Below, one piece after another: positions 7,993 to 16,181 of a stretch of 64,000 bases of DNA. This DNA comes from Lachnospiraceae bacterium (GTDB taxonomy: Bacteria > Bacillota > Clostridia > Lachnospirales > Lachnospiraceae): the NCBI GenBank assembly GCA_017394885.1, contig JAFPWO010000031.1, positions 1 to 64,000 on the forward strand, in the 5' to 3' direction. Below the pieces are notes generated by a model. That model was not told where the DNA came from. It did not search any database and saw nothing but the letters and a program-made list of their open reading frames with translations. The stretch's first letter is position 1, and every line of letters begins with the position of its first letter. The position numbers and the translations under genes are program-made.

Positions 7993-8411
7993 TCCGTCTC
8001 TCCCTGCAGCATAACGGCTTCGACCGCTTCACAGAACGCGGGCATGGCCCGCCGCATGCGGACGATCCGTCCCTCGCGGTTTAAAAAAGCGTGCTCGGAG
8101 CGGGCGGCAAACACGATTTCTCCCTCCGCGTCCCGCATTTCATACAGGATAGCCATCCGCAGGCCGTTGAACGACTCGATCGAAACACGGATCTCCACTT
8201 CGTCGCCGAAGGTGGTCGGCCGCTTAAACTCGCAGGAAAGGGAACGGACCGGAGAGCGGACGCCTTCCGCTTCCATCCGTGTGTACGGGAAGCCCATCTG
8301 ATCCATGAAATCGGTTCGTGCCTCTTCCATCCAGCGGATATAGTTGGAATGATGCGTTACCCCCATCATATCTGTCTCATAATATTGTACCCTGTGATGA
8401 TACGGTTGCAT
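7989..8411 (-). CDS. Acyl-CoA thioesterase, hotdog fold (4HBT)
   Basis: 140 residues. The start RVQYYETDMMGVTHHSNYIRW contains the 4HBT active-site Asp in the D-x-M-G-x-x-H pattern, followed by RTDFMDQMG and ...EFKRPTTFGDEVEIRV. The family hydrolyses acyl-CoA or 4-hydroxybenzoyl-CoA-like thioesters as a tetramer in the cytoplasm (YbgC/FcbC group). The stop overlaps the ATG of the nucleotidyltransferase. Substrate not predictable. Confidence 0.88.
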   Translation of the reverse strand: MQPYHHRVQYYETDMMGVTHHSNYIRWMEEARTDFMDQMGFPYTRMEAEGVRSPVRSLSCEFKRPTTFGDEVEIRVSIESFNGLRMAILYEMRDAEGEIVFAARSEHAFLNREGRIVRMRRAMPAFCEAVEAVMLQGETE

Positions 8412-8427
8412 GCCGTGGTCCTTTCTT

Positions 8428-9108
8428 TCAGCCGCCGTTTACGCGGCGGATGTATACTTCTTTCGGGATCATGGGCCGCTCCAGCGCTGCTATCGTTTCC
8501 GCGGAAAGCGTGAGCGAAGCGGCGTATTCCTCCCCGGCTTCTTCAAAGCGCGCCAGCAGCGGATCCGCAGCCACGGCTGCCTGCGGGACGTTCAGCAGGG
8601 GCGTCTCCGGCACGCATACCATGACCGGCTTGCCGAAGCAGTTGCGGCACTGGATTTTCAGGGCGTCGAAATTGCCGTCCCAGTCCGGGAAGCCGCAGCC
8701 GCAGATCACTAATGTATGGATTTTGGAGAAATCTGCCAGCGGTTCGTGGCGCACCGTTCCGTCCGCTTCCTGCACCATCGTCATTTTGATCAGCGGGATC
8801 GTGCGGTCCAGAACCGCTTTACAGTGCGAGGGCATCCCATAGCAGTACAGCGGGAAGCTCCAGATGATCACATCCGACGTACGGTAGAGGTCCAGGATCT
8901 CGTTCTGATCGTCCGATATGACGCAGTGCCCGTCTCCCTTCTGCCAGCATCCGAAGCACCCCCGGCACGGCGCGATCTTTTTATCGATCACGTTTACGAC
9001 ATGCACCTCGTGCGCTTCATTTTTATTCAATCCCTTAAGGAATGCTTCCGTCAGGCGGAAGGTATCGCTCTTCTTTTTGGGACTGCCGTTCAATACCAGT
9101 ATTTTCAT
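8428..9108 (-). CDS. NADPH-dependent FMN reductase / iron-sulfur flavoprotein
   Basis: 226 residues from the ATG at 9108 (GGGAGAAG upstream), where the flavodoxin fold begins with MKILVLNGSPKKKSDT, the FMN phosphate loop. Residues about 47-62 hold PCRGCFGCWQKGDGHC, a CxxCxxC-x7-C pattern typical of iron-sulfur flavoproteins that bind a 4Fe-4S cluster. WSFPLYCYGMPSHCKAVLDR follows. These dimers pass electrons between ferredoxin or NAD(P)H and acceptors such as oxygen or peroxide. The ATG overlaps by four bases the stop of the XRE-desulfoferrodoxin gene, so the two are made together; this fits oxidative-stress defence. Confidence 0.85.
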   Translation of the reverse strand: MKILVLNGSPKKKSDTFRLTEAFLKGLNKNEAHEVHVVNVIDKKIAPCRGCFGCWQKGDGHCVISDDQNEILDLYRTSDVIIWSFPLYCYGMPSHCKAVLDRTIPLIKMTMVQEADGTVRHEPLADFSKIHTLVICGCGFPDWDGNFDALKIQCRNCFGKPVMVCVPETPLLNVPQAAVAADPLLARFEEAGEEYAASLTLSAETIAALERPMIPKEVYIRRVNGG

Positions 9109-9716
9109 ACTTCTTCTCCCATTATTCTGCCGTAAACTTTCCTCTGAAACAGCCCGTGGTGACTGCAATATGCCAACAGGAGCCTGACCCCACTCCGTTT
9201 AAACCGCGCTTCCGCGTTTCCTTCCGGATAGAGCTTCACGAACTGCACGCCCTGATCCGATACCGCCGCGAGGAAGGAAATAGAGTGTTCTTTCGTCATG
9301 GGATGCGTGACACTGACGTAGTACTCATCTTCCACCGTCTCGACCTGGATCGTGTGCGCCTCATCCGGCTCCTCCGCCTCCAGGGACGGGAGCGTGACGC
9401 CGCAGCAGCTGACCGTGGCTTCTCCGGCCGCACGGATCACGTTGCCGCAGACCGGGCAGACGTAAAACTTCCCCTTCAGCATATTGGCTGCGCGGTTTTC
9501 GTTCCGGACGCATTCGCCGGAAAAGAGTTCGATCACCGAGATCCCCAGCGCTTTCGCCAGCGGCTCCAGCAGGCTGATATCCGGGAAGCCCTGTCCGGTC
9601 TCCCACTTGCTCACCGCCTTGCCGCTCACGTGGATCTTCTCCGCCAGCGCCTCCTGCGTCATCTTTCTGTCTTCCCTGAGCCGTCGGATCATGGCTCCCG
9701 TAACATATTTATCCAT
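9105..9716 (-). CDS. XRE-type DNA-binding domain fused to desulfoferrodoxin
   Basis: 203 residues from the ATG at 9716, chosen for its AAAGGAGAC site. Residues 1-65 are an XRE helix-turn-helix (MIRRLREDRKMTQEALAEKI, then VSGKAVSKWETG). Residues about 80-203 are a full desulfoferrodoxin: a rubredoxin-like site (CPVCG and SCCG) followed by the superoxide reductase ligands, His in DEAHTI, THPM and KEHSI, then Cys and His in YCSHHGLF. All active-site ligands are present, so superoxide reduction is possible. The fusion suggests a regulator that senses redox state directly, or a DNA-tethered scavenger. The coupled flavoprotein gene may be its electron donor. Confidence 0.88.
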   Translation of the reverse strand: MDKYVTGAMIRRLREDRKMTQEALAEKIHVSGKAVSKWETGQGFPDISLLEPLAKALGISVIELFSGECVRNENRAANMLKGKFYVCPVCGNVIRAAGEATVSCCGVTLPSLEAEEPDEAHTIQVETVEDEYYVSVTHPMTKEHSISFLAAVSDQGVQFVKLYPEGNAEARFKRSGVRLLLAYCSHHGLFQRKVYGRIMGEEV

Positions 9717-9791
9717 GGCCTTCGTCTCCTTTCGGGGCGAGTGTAACATATCCGGATGCTGCCGGCACCCTGCGCGTCGTGGAGTCCGGCC

Positions 9792-10391
9792 TCAGTGATA
9801 ATACTTTTCGATCCCGCCGTAGCCGATGATAAGCTTTCCCCGACGGGTCTTTTCCACGAAATGATTCAGCCGCTTTTCGAACTGCTCCGGGCGCCTGCGC
9901 GCGTCATCGATATACGCGATCCGGATGCGCCGGTAGGGTTCCGAGAACTGCAGGAAATTCTGCCAGACTCTCTCATCCTGCCGGAGAACGTCCAGAATGT
10001 CCTCCGGGTATACGAACGGGGCCTGAATGACCGGCAGGATGCTCTCCCGCACTTTGGGATGGATCATCCCGCGTTCCTCGAGCCACACCAGCCGCTCGAT
10101 ATTCGGCTGAGAATAGGGACTTCCCTTTCTTCTGGGCGTGAACCGCTGCGCGCGGTGGAGGGGATCGGTATGCCTGATCGTACTGTCGATCCAGCCGAAG
10201 CAGAGGGCCTCCTCCACGGCGTCATTGTACAGGATGCACGCCTCGCCGGAGCCCTTCATCGGATAGATGAGCCAGATCTCCGGGGCCGTTTCAAAATGCG
10301 CCGCAAGCCAGGCCCGCCATTCATTTCTGTCGCTTGTATAAAGTGTTTCCACGTCAAAGTACCTGATATTGAGAAAAGGCCATCTCCGCAT
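9792..10391 (-). CDS. YdeI/OmpD-associated family protein
   Basis: 199 residues. WLIYPMKGSGEACILYNDAVEEALCFGWIDSTIR followed by RFTPRRKGSPYSQPNIERLVWLEERGMI is the signature of the YdeI/OmpD-associated family, known in some bacteria for protection against cationic peptides or bacteriocins, but without a settled biochemical role. The start is uncertain: ATG 10391 has no clear ribosome site, and a GTG farther in (DVETLYTS) is an alternative. It lies 34 bp after the neighbouring membrane protein gene on the same strand. Confidence 0.8.
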   Translation of the reverse strand: MRRWPFLNIRYFDVETLYTSDRNEWRAWLAAHFETAPEIWLIYPMKGSGEACILYNDAVEEALCFGWIDSTIRHTDPLHRAQRFTPRRKGSPYSQPNIERLVWLEERGMIHPKVRESILPVIQAPFVYPEDILDVLRQDERVWQNFLQFSEPYRRIRIAYIDDARRRPEQFEKRLNHFVEKTRRGKLIIGYGGIEKYYH

Positions 10392-10425
10392 CAGAAATGG
10401 CCTTTGATGATCGATACCGCAGCGA

Positions 10426-11079
10426 TTATCCGCGGATCTTCGCTTTCGGGCAGTGCGTTACGATCCAGTTCCGGACAAATTCAAAGTCCGCGTCCTCGGC
10501 GTAGATCTGATTGTGCATCAGCAGATGGTTGACATAGATCACATGCCGGCGGCGGACAGACTTTACTTTCCGCACAGAATCGAAAACCGATACAGCCCGG
10601 TCCCGGGTCGCCGCCAGCATACCGGTGCCGGCCATGCCCACCTTCCCGGAAGCGAGGCCCACGGCAGCGGTCAGCCAGCCGATCGCCTGGGTTTTGTCGA
10701 ACTGCGCTTTCATCTGGCGGTTTTCCACCCCTTCTTCATCCATGGTGAAGAGGACCATATATTTCCATCCGTAGATCTTCGCCAGGATCAGATAGGAAAT
10801 GACCGCAAGCACCAGCAGGACTCCCAGCAGGACCAGCATCCATTTATAGAAATTCCAGTACTCATCGAACGTGGTCATAACGCCTTCGATCAGCTGCATG
10901 CCGAGCATGAAAGCCATCACGATCCCGAAGGACAGCAGCAGTGCCTTTACGGTGGTGATCAGGATCGTCGGATTCTTCAGCATATCGAATTCATAAACCC
11001 AACGGTACTTGCCGTCCTCGCCGAGGGTGATATTGGGCGTAACTCTTTCCGTACTTACTTCATTTTTGGTTTCACTCAT
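10426..11079 (-). CDS. Two-helix membrane protein of unknown function
   Basis: 217 residues. A polar N-terminal tail is followed by two hydrophobic segments (ILITTVKALLLSFGIVMAFML and FYKWMLVLLGVLLVLAVISY). A cytoplasmic C-terminal domain of about 110 residues follows, with a Gly/Ala-rich central part (LTAAVGLASGKVGMAGTGML) and a beta-rich end. The general plan resembles YcxB/PH-like membrane proteins, but I do not recognise a family securely. Ends 34 bp before the YdeI-like gene. Confidence 0.65.
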   Translation of the reverse strand: MSETKNEVSTERVTPNITLGEDGKYRWVYEFDMLKNPTILITTVKALLLSFGIVMAFMLGMQLIEGVMTTFDEYWNFYKWMLVLLGVLLVLAVISYLILAKIYGWKYMVLFTMDEEGVENRQMKAQFDKTQAIGWLTAAVGLASGKVGMAGTGMLAATRDRAVSVFDSVRKVKSVRRRHVIYVNHLLMHNQIYAEDADFEFVRNWIVTHCPKAKIRG

Positions 11080-11167
11080 TTCCCGCCAGCCTCCTTACAT
11101 TTTCCAAGGGGGGAACCGCAGATCCGGTCAAAACAGTTGCTCTGCCCATGATTATATAGGAAATATG

Positions 11168-11205
11168 AAAAAGGAGCAACCGAAATCTGTGATTTCAGCT
11201 GCTCC
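11168..11205 (-). terminator. Rho-independent terminator after the tandem GNAT gene
   Basis: On the minus strand, GGAGCA and GAAATC pair with GATTTC and TGCTCC, then a T run. It lies just past the stop at 11230. Confidence 0.85.
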
Positions 11206-11229
11206 GATCTTCCGCAGGCCGCACTTTGG

Positions 11230-12252
11230 CTACAGTTTCATCTCCATATACCGGCGGTAGGTGGAAAAGCCGGCCGATTCATAGAACAGGAGCGCGTCCC
11301 GGTTGAACTCCCACATGTTCAGTTCGAGCCGGTCAAAGCCTTCTTTTTTCGCGTATTCCCGAAGGAATCCCATCAGCTTGCGGCCGAGACCCTTTCGGCG
11401 GCAGGCTTTATCCACGCCGAATTCATCGACATCCAGATAGTCCCGAACCTTCATATACGGCGTTTCCGGCCGGATGACGTGGTTCAGCACCGCAAAAGCG
11501 CAGATCGTTCCGTCCCTTTCGCAGACTGCGATCTTTTTCATCGGATCGGCAAAGATCTCATCAATATAGTCACGAAGTTCCTCCGGAAAGCCGGGCCTGA
11601 AGATCTCCGGCCTGCCCTGCACATGCAGCTCGTTGACCTGCCTTCGGAGCCCGTTGACGCGCTCCAGATCGCCTTCTTCCGCGAAGCGGCAGATACAGGG
11701 GCTTTCCTCTTCTTTCTGCGCCAGCCATTCTTCCCTCGTAATGCAGCTGACGTGCAGCGTCCGCAGGAGCCCTTCGATCGCGCAGGGGACGTTCTCCTTC
11801 GTATGATCATAGCGGAAGCCGCACTTTTCCTGCACGCGCTTCGACTTGAGGTTCCCGTCAAAGTAGCCGCACCACAGCTTCTGAAGGCCCAGATCCTCGA
11901 AAGCGCGGCGCATGAGCGCCCGGACCGCTTCCGGGATGAGTCCCTGCCCCCAGTAGGGAACGCCGAGCCAGTAGCCGATCTCGCCCTCGCCTTCCGCCAG
12001 CGGGACATTCCCGGCCGTGCCGAGCATCAGCCCGGCGCTGCCGATGGGCAGTCCGGTCTCTTTAAGCACCACCGCGTAGGTCTCCGGCTTCGAAAGCACG
12101 CCTTTTATGATCTCCCGGCTGTTTTCCACACTCGTATGGACCGCCCAGCCGGCGATCGGTCCCACGTCCGGATGGCTCGCGTATTTGTACAGTTCCTCCG
12201 CATCCGCTTCCTCCCACGGACGCAGCAGCAGTCTTTCGGTTTCCAGGATCAT
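11230..12252 (-). CDS. Tandem GNAT acetyltransferase
   Basis: 340 residues; GGGAGG precedes the ATG. Residues 1-175 are a RimJ/RimL-type GNAT domain (MILETERLLLRPWEEADAEE, IGYWLGVPYWGQGLIPEAVR, then NLKSKRVQEKCGFRYD). Residues about 185-340 are a second GNAT with the acetyl-CoA loop ACRRKGLGRKLMGFL and the end ALLFYESAGFSTYRRYMEM. Both copies keep the pyrophosphate loop pattern, so both may bind acetyl-CoA. RimJ/L relatives acetylate protein N-termini or small molecules. The substrates here are unknown. A terminator follows directly. Confidence 0.88.
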   Translation of the reverse strand: MILETERLLLRPWEEADAEELYKYASHPDVGPIAGWAVHTSVENSREIIKGVLSKPETYAVVLKETGLPIGSAGLMLGTAGNVPLAEGEGEIGYWLGVPYWGQGLIPEAVRALMRRAFEDLGLQKLWCGYFDGNLKSKRVQEKCGFRYDHTKENVPCAIEGLLRTLHVSCITREEWLAQKEEESPCICRFAEEGDLERVNGLRRQVNELHVQGRPEIFRPGFPEELRDYIDEIFADPMKKIAVCERDGTICAFAVLNHVIRPETPYMKVRDYLDVDEFGVDKACRRKGLGRKLMGFLREYAKKEGFDRLELNMWEFNRDALLFYESAGFSTYRRYMEMKL

Positions 12253-12271
12253 CGCCCGTGACCTCCCGAGA

Positions 12272-12853
12272 TCAATCTGTGATCACGATCTTTTCGATCA
12301 CCGGCTGCTGGTCGGCCGGAATGGTCCCGTTGTTGTCGGTAGGTTTTGCATCCTTCGCGATTTTCTTCGCGATATCCAGCCCTTCCGTGACACGCCCGAA
12401 GGCCGCGTAGTTTCCGTCCAGATGCGGCGCATCCCCGACCATGATAAAGAACTGCGAGCTCGCGCTGTTCATATCCTTCGCGCGGGCCATGGAGATAACG
12501 CCTTCCACATGCTCGATCGGATTATTCACGCCGTTGGCGGAAAACTCGCCCTTGATCGTCTTCGGCGTGATCTTGCTGGAGGCGTTCGCCGCGCCGCCCT
12601 GGATCATAAAGCCGTCGATGATCCGGTGGAAGGTGAGGCCGTCGTAAAAGCCCTGGCTGGCCAGGTCGATAAAGTTCGCCACCGTGATCGGCGCGGTCCC
12701 CTCGTCCAGTTCCAGCTTGATCGTGCCGTAGTTTTTGATCGTGATCTCCGCGTGCCGCAGCTTCTGGAAAGGCTCGGTCGAGTCTTTTTTGCCGCAGGCG
12801 CACAGCGCCGCCGTCATGGCAATGATCAGCAGGATCCCGCATACTTTCTTCAT
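12272..12853 (-). CDS. Cyclophilin-type peptidyl-prolyl isomerase lipoprotein
   Basis: 193 residues after CAGAGGTAAACGACC. Signal peptide with lipobox LCAC (C20). Residues about 35-190 form a cyclophilin domain: FHRIIDGFMIQGG carries the catalytic Arg and Phe/Met, with SSQFFIMVGDAPHLDGNYAAFGRV the second active-site block. It catalyses cis-trans isomerisation of prolyl bonds and, as a lipoprotein, should help fold exported proteins at the outer face of the membrane. Compact bacterial length. Convincing. Confidence 0.93.
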   Translation of the reverse strand: MKKVCGILLIIAMTAALCACGKKDSTEPFQKLRHAEITIKNYGTIKLELDEGTAPITVANFIDLASQGFYDGLTFHRIIDGFMIQGGAANASSKITPKTIKGEFSANGVNNPIEHVEGVISMARAKDMNSASSQFFIMVGDAPHLDGNYAAFGRVTEGLDIAKKIAKDAKPTDNNGTIPADQQPVIEKIVITD

Positions 12854-12881
12854 GGTCGTTTACCTCTGTGTTTTCATAAAT

Positions 12882-13412
12882 TTATTGGCGGAGATCGATC
12901 CAGTAGCGCTCCAGATATTCTCCTTCGTCCGGCTCGTACACGGTCCCCTCATAGACCCCGCCGTTTTTCAGGATCGTCCGCCGGCTGCCTTCATTGCCGC
13001 GGAAACAGGTGATCAGCACTTTGTCGATCCCCAGTTCCCTGCATTTCGGCAGAGCCTGAGCCAGCATCTGTGAAGCATAGCCTTTCCGGCGCTCGTCCGG
13101 CGCCACGGAATAACCGATGTGGCCGCCGAACTTCTCCAGATGCTCGTTCAGATAATGCCGGATCTGCAGCATGCCGACGAGCTTTCCGTCCTCTTCCCGC
13201 ACAAAAAGATACTGGGTCGCGGGGACTTTGCCCGGTGCGGCGGTCTCCGGGTCCTTTCCGGCACGGGAAACCGCGATCCACTCCTTCGGATCCGCATAAT
13301 GCCGCAAAGACCCCGACCCGTCCAGGGAGCCTTCGATATCCAGGAAGGCCTGCCTATAAGCCCGGATCTGATCCAGATAATCTTCCGTCGGTTCTGTCAG
13401 CTTCATAGCCAT
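12882..13412 (-). CDS. GNAT acetyltransferase
   Basis: 176 residues from ATG 13412; an ATG at 13406 is equally possible and neither has a strong ribosome site. The GNAT core is GHIGYSVAPDERRKGYASQML, with the acetyl-CoA Gly-Tyr-Ala loop, followed by CFRGNEGSRRTILKNGGVYE. The N-terminus (TEPTEDYLDQIRAYRQAFL) is typical of a widespread Firmicute GNAT group of unknown substrate. It lies between the cyclophilin gene and a small membrane protein gene on the same strand. Confidence 0.86.
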   Translation of the reverse strand: MAMKLTEPTEDYLDQIRAYRQAFLDIEGSLDGSGSLRHYADPKEWIAVSRAGKDPETAAPGKVPATQYLFVREEDGKLVGMLQIRHYLNEHLEKFGGHIGYSVAPDERRKGYASQMLAQALPKCRELGIDKVLITCFRGNEGSRRTILKNGGVYEGTVYEPDEGEYLERYWIDLRQ

Positions 13413-13419
13413 GGCCTGA

Positions 13420-13647
13420 TTACAGCGCGGGTTCCGGCTCCGGGACGGGTTCCGATTCCGGGGCAGGCTCCAGAACCGCTTCCGGCTCTGCCTGCGCCTT
13501 TTCGCGGGCGGCCGCTTCTCTCTCCGCTTTTTCTTTCTGTGCCAGCTTCAGCGCAAGCAGGCTCTGTACGACGCAATTCAGAAGAAGAACTGCGATCAGG
13601 ATCCATACCGTCTTTCTGTCCAGTTTCAGATTCAGTAACTTTTTCAT
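13420..13647 (-). CDS. Small single-span membrane protein with acidic tail
   Basis: 75 residues after GGAGGACAGCC. A basic N-terminus is followed by one membrane helix (VWILIAVLLLNCVVQSLLAL), a charged Glu/Lys/Ala helix and a tail of Pro-Glu repeats ending VPEPEPAL. The topology suggests N-in, with the coiled, Pro-rich part outside. No domain recognised. The stop lies 7 bp before the next GNAT gene, so co-translation is likely. Confidence 0.7.
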   Translation of the reverse strand: MKKLLNLKLDRKTVWILIAVLLLNCVVQSLLALKLAQKEKAEREAAAREKAQAEPEAVLEPAPESEPVPEPEPAL

Positions 13648-13679
13648 GGCTGTCCTCCGTTTTCCAGTACTTGATCTGT

Positions 13680-14333
13680 TTACTCTGTAACGCTGCGGCT
13701 GTTTTTCAGCTGTGCCGCCAGCTTCTCAAAAAACAGAATATAGAACGAGAGCCGTTCCTTCCACAAATTTTCCGCGGTCTTCGTTCCCTGCGGCACGTCC
13801 ATCAGAGCGCGCAGTCTCGCGAGGCGCTTATCCACGTATTCCTGCTTTTCTTCCAGACTCTTTTCGAGGAAATCGTCACCCGCCAGGATCTCGTGGATAC
13901 GGTAAGCGTCGAAGCGGTCGATATTGTCCGCGTCGCCGACGGAGAGGGCGAAAGGCGTCCTTTCCCCTTCGAAATCCGCCTCGTCATCCACGTGGATCGC
14001 GATCCCGTAGCAGATATCCTGCACACGCTCTTTTGCCATGCCCAGCTCTCTGAGGAAGGGGCGGGCGATCTGCGCGGCGCGTCTTCCGTGCTCCTTCCAG
14101 CCGTTCTCGCCGAAGTCCTCGCAGTAGGATATATCATGCAGCAGGCAGGCGATCACCATTTCGGTCTCGTCAAAGCCCTCCTGCCGGGCGATCTCCCGCC
14201 CGATGTTGGCCACCCGGTATGTGTGCTCGATACGGTAGGCCTTTTCTTCCGGATGAGACGACAGATAGACGCCGCCGTCCATCTTCTTTTTCAGGAATTC
14301 TTCGGTTTTACGGATCCACTCTTTCTTCAGCAT
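13680..14333 (-). CDS. HD-domain phosphohydrolase
   Basis: 217 residues from the ATG at 14333 (GGAGAGAATAGG upstream); the longer frame from 14366 overlaps the previous gene. The metal-binding residues are His in YRIEHTYRVANIGREIA, the pair in CLLHDISY, and the late Asp in LSVGDADNIDRFDAYRI. This is the order of the uncharacterised-HD/YedJ-type phosphohydrolases that cut phosphomonoesters or nucleotides. No regulatory domain. Coupled to the upstream lipoprotein gene with a 17-bp gap. Confidence 0.85.
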   Translation of the reverse strand: MLKKEWIRKTEEFLKKKMDGGVYLSSHPEEKAYRIEHTYRVANIGREIARQEGFDETEMVIACLLHDISYCEDFGENGWKEHGRRAAQIARPFLRELGMAKERVQDICYGIAIHVDDEADFEGERTPFALSVGDADNIDRFDAYRIHEILAGDDFLEKSLEEKQEYVDKRLARLRALMDVPQGTKTAENLWKERLSFYILFFEKLAAQLKNSRSVTE

Positions 14334-14350
14334 CCTATTCTCTCCGCTTT

Positions 14351-15616
14351 TTACGGCTCCGTCCACAGGATCAGCGCTGCCGCGCTGCCGGCCGCATCCT
14401 TGGCGTAAACGAGCCAGGTGCCGGCAGGGGAATGCGATACGCTCTGGATCAGCGTGCGCTCATCCGGTGCGGTAAATGCCAGCTGCGTCATGGCGCCGTC
14501 CTGCAGCGCCAGGATCTCCGGCCCCGCAAAATCATCGCCGGGGAAATTGATCCGGTAAACCACCGGGCTGCCGCCGCCCGGGGACATCGTGTACAGGTCG
14601 GTCTCCGCAAGCAGGGCCTCTCCTGTCTCCAGATCCAGGATCAGGCGCGTGACGGAGAAGTTTTCATAGAACAGATAACGGCTTTCCTCCACGGAAAAAT
14701 GGCTCACCATCATGGCCAGTTCATTTTTCGCATCATCTTCCGAAATGATTCCCTGGACCTTCAGAAGCGCGGCCAGGCACATCTCGTTCAGCGCCTTTTC
14801 CGACAGTTTCTTTCCGCTGCTGTCATAGCGGTCCAGGGAAAGCTGCGGCTGTCCGTCCGCCGTCCGCAGGCGCAGCAGGAAGAATCCGTCTTCCGCCGCG
14901 CAGATGCTGCGCAGGGAAGCCTCCGCGGTATCCGCAAAGGACAGGAGCTCGTCCACCGATCCGGCGGCCGGGTCAAAGACATAGACCGTATCGCAGGCCG
15001 GCTCGGTCATCTCATGATTCATAATGAACAGTTTCCCGTTCACCGCGGTGAGCGCCGCATACGGATGGCCGTGCTCCGAGACCGCGTATTTTTCCATGCT
15101 TCCCTTTTCCGTGTCAAACGCCAGCAGCCAGAGCGTATCCGGCTCGTTATCGAAAGGATTGCCGGTAACGGCCAGCGCATAAACGACGCCGTCCAGTTCC
15201 GTGCGGGCATACAGCGCTTCATAGCCCTGATCTTCCAGCGTTCCCAGCAGAACGTCGCTCCCGTCCGCCAGGCGGAAGAAGCGGTACTGCGCCGTCCCGG
15301 TCAGGGCATATTCCGCCTGGTCCACGACGCTGTAAAAGATACCTTCATCCGCCGCCGTACAGCTGGCCCTTTGGCTTATTGCCCCGAGGCGTTTGCCGTC
15401 TTTATCCAGGATCTCCAGACCGTCCTCCGGCTGCGCATCCGAAGAAGCCTCTGCAGGACTTTCCGCCTTCGTATCCGGGGTGTCTGTCGCTTGTTCTTTC
15501 TGCGATCCTTCCGGCTGCGTACCCGGCGCCGCGCTCTCTTTGCCATTTTCCCCGCAGCCCATAAGTGCCGCCGCCAGCAGGGCCGCCAGCAGCAGGCTCA
15601 AAACTTTTTTCATCAT
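14351..15616 (-). CDS. Lipoprotein with beta-propeller-like repeats
   Basis: 421 residues after ACAGGAGGCACATCGCA; ATG codons at 15616 and 15613 are equally possible. Lipobox LMGC lipidates Cys 22 if counted from the first Met. Residues 23-70 are a low-complexity Glu/Ala/Pro linker. From 70 to the end, repeats of the kind YRFFRLADGSDVLLGTLEDQ and VYVFDPAAGSVDELLSFAD suggest propeller blades. It resembles the lipoprotein at 5164-7170 in plan but is not a close copy. No catalytic motif. Role unknown. Confidence 0.78.
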   Translation of the reverse strand: MMKKVLSLLLAALLAAALMGCGENGKESAAPGTQPEGSQKEQATDTPDTKAESPAEASSDAQPEDGLEILDKDGKRLGAISQRASCTAADEGIFYSVVDQAEYALTGTAQYRFFRLADGSDVLLGTLEDQGYEALYARTELDGVVYALAVTGNPFDNEPDTLWLLAFDTEKGSMEKYAVSEHGHPYAALTAVNGKLFIMNHEMTEPACDTVYVFDPAAGSVDELLSFADTAEASLRSICAAEDGFFLLRLRTADGQPQLSLDRYDSSGKKLSEKALNEMCLAALLKVQGIISEDDAKNELAMMVSHFSVEESRYLFYENFSVTRLILDLETGEALLAETDLYTMSPGGGSPVVYRINFPGDDFAGPEILALQDGAMTQLAFTAPDERTLIQSVSHSPAGTWLVYAKDAAGSAAALILWTEP

Positions 15617-15683
15617 TGCGATGTGCCTCCTGTCATTTCTATATGCAGAAATAAAACAGTCTGTCCGCCTGTAAAGTTGCAGT

Positions 15684-16004
15684 CTATACTCGTTTTTTCC
15701 CTTTTGGTACGGGCAGATCCCGCTCCACGGCCTCGATCAGTTCTTTTAAGAAGGCCCTGTCATCCAGTTCCTCTGCCAGCAGCATCTCTTTGGCGCCTTC
15801 ATAGGGCCGTTCATACGGCGCGTCCGGCAGCAGGCGCTTCGCGGATTTCGTCGGTTTTATGAGGAAGCGGTCGTCGTAGATCCCGCCAATGATCTTCCCC
15901 CGGCAGTAGATGATATATTCGCCCATCATGGGCTTGTACGTGATCCCGTCCGCCAGCGACAGCTGGTCCAGTACGAAATCCAGATATTCTTTGCCTGACG
16001 CCAT
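15684..16004 (-). CDS. TfoX N-terminal-domain protein
   Basis: 106 residues after AAAGGAGAAAC. MASGKEYLDFVLDQL, then the signature KPMMGEYIIYCRGKIIGGIYDDRFLIKPT, belongs to the TfoX/Sxy N-terminal family. Full-length TfoX governs competence in proteobacteria; this short, C-domain-less form is common in Clostridia and its role there is unknown. Divergent from the SGNH-RidA gene. Confidence 0.85.
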   Translation of the reverse strand: MASGKEYLDFVLDQLSLADGITYKPMMGEYIIYCRGKIIGGIYDDRFLIKPTKSAKRLLPDAPYERPYEGAKEMLLAEELDDRAFLKELIEAVERDLPVPKGKKRV

Positions 16005-16098
16005 GTTTCTCCTTTCCCGCGAAGCTGCCGCGACGTCTTCCTAAAAATATACCCGCACTCCCGCCGCAAGTCAACATCCGGCTTTTTCCTCTTTTTGA

Positions 16099-16126
16099 TT
16101 GCATTCCAGGCCGCATGTGCTATGAT
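16099..16126 (+). promoter_or_regulatory. Candidate sigma-A promoter for the SGNH-RidA gene
   Basis: TTGCAT, 16-base spacer, TATGAT, ending about 55 bp before the start at 16182. Confidence 0.45.
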
Positions 16127-16181
16127 AGAGGCGATGACCCGCTGCCGCGCGGCAGCGGCCTGCCCGAAAGGATAAATATCC

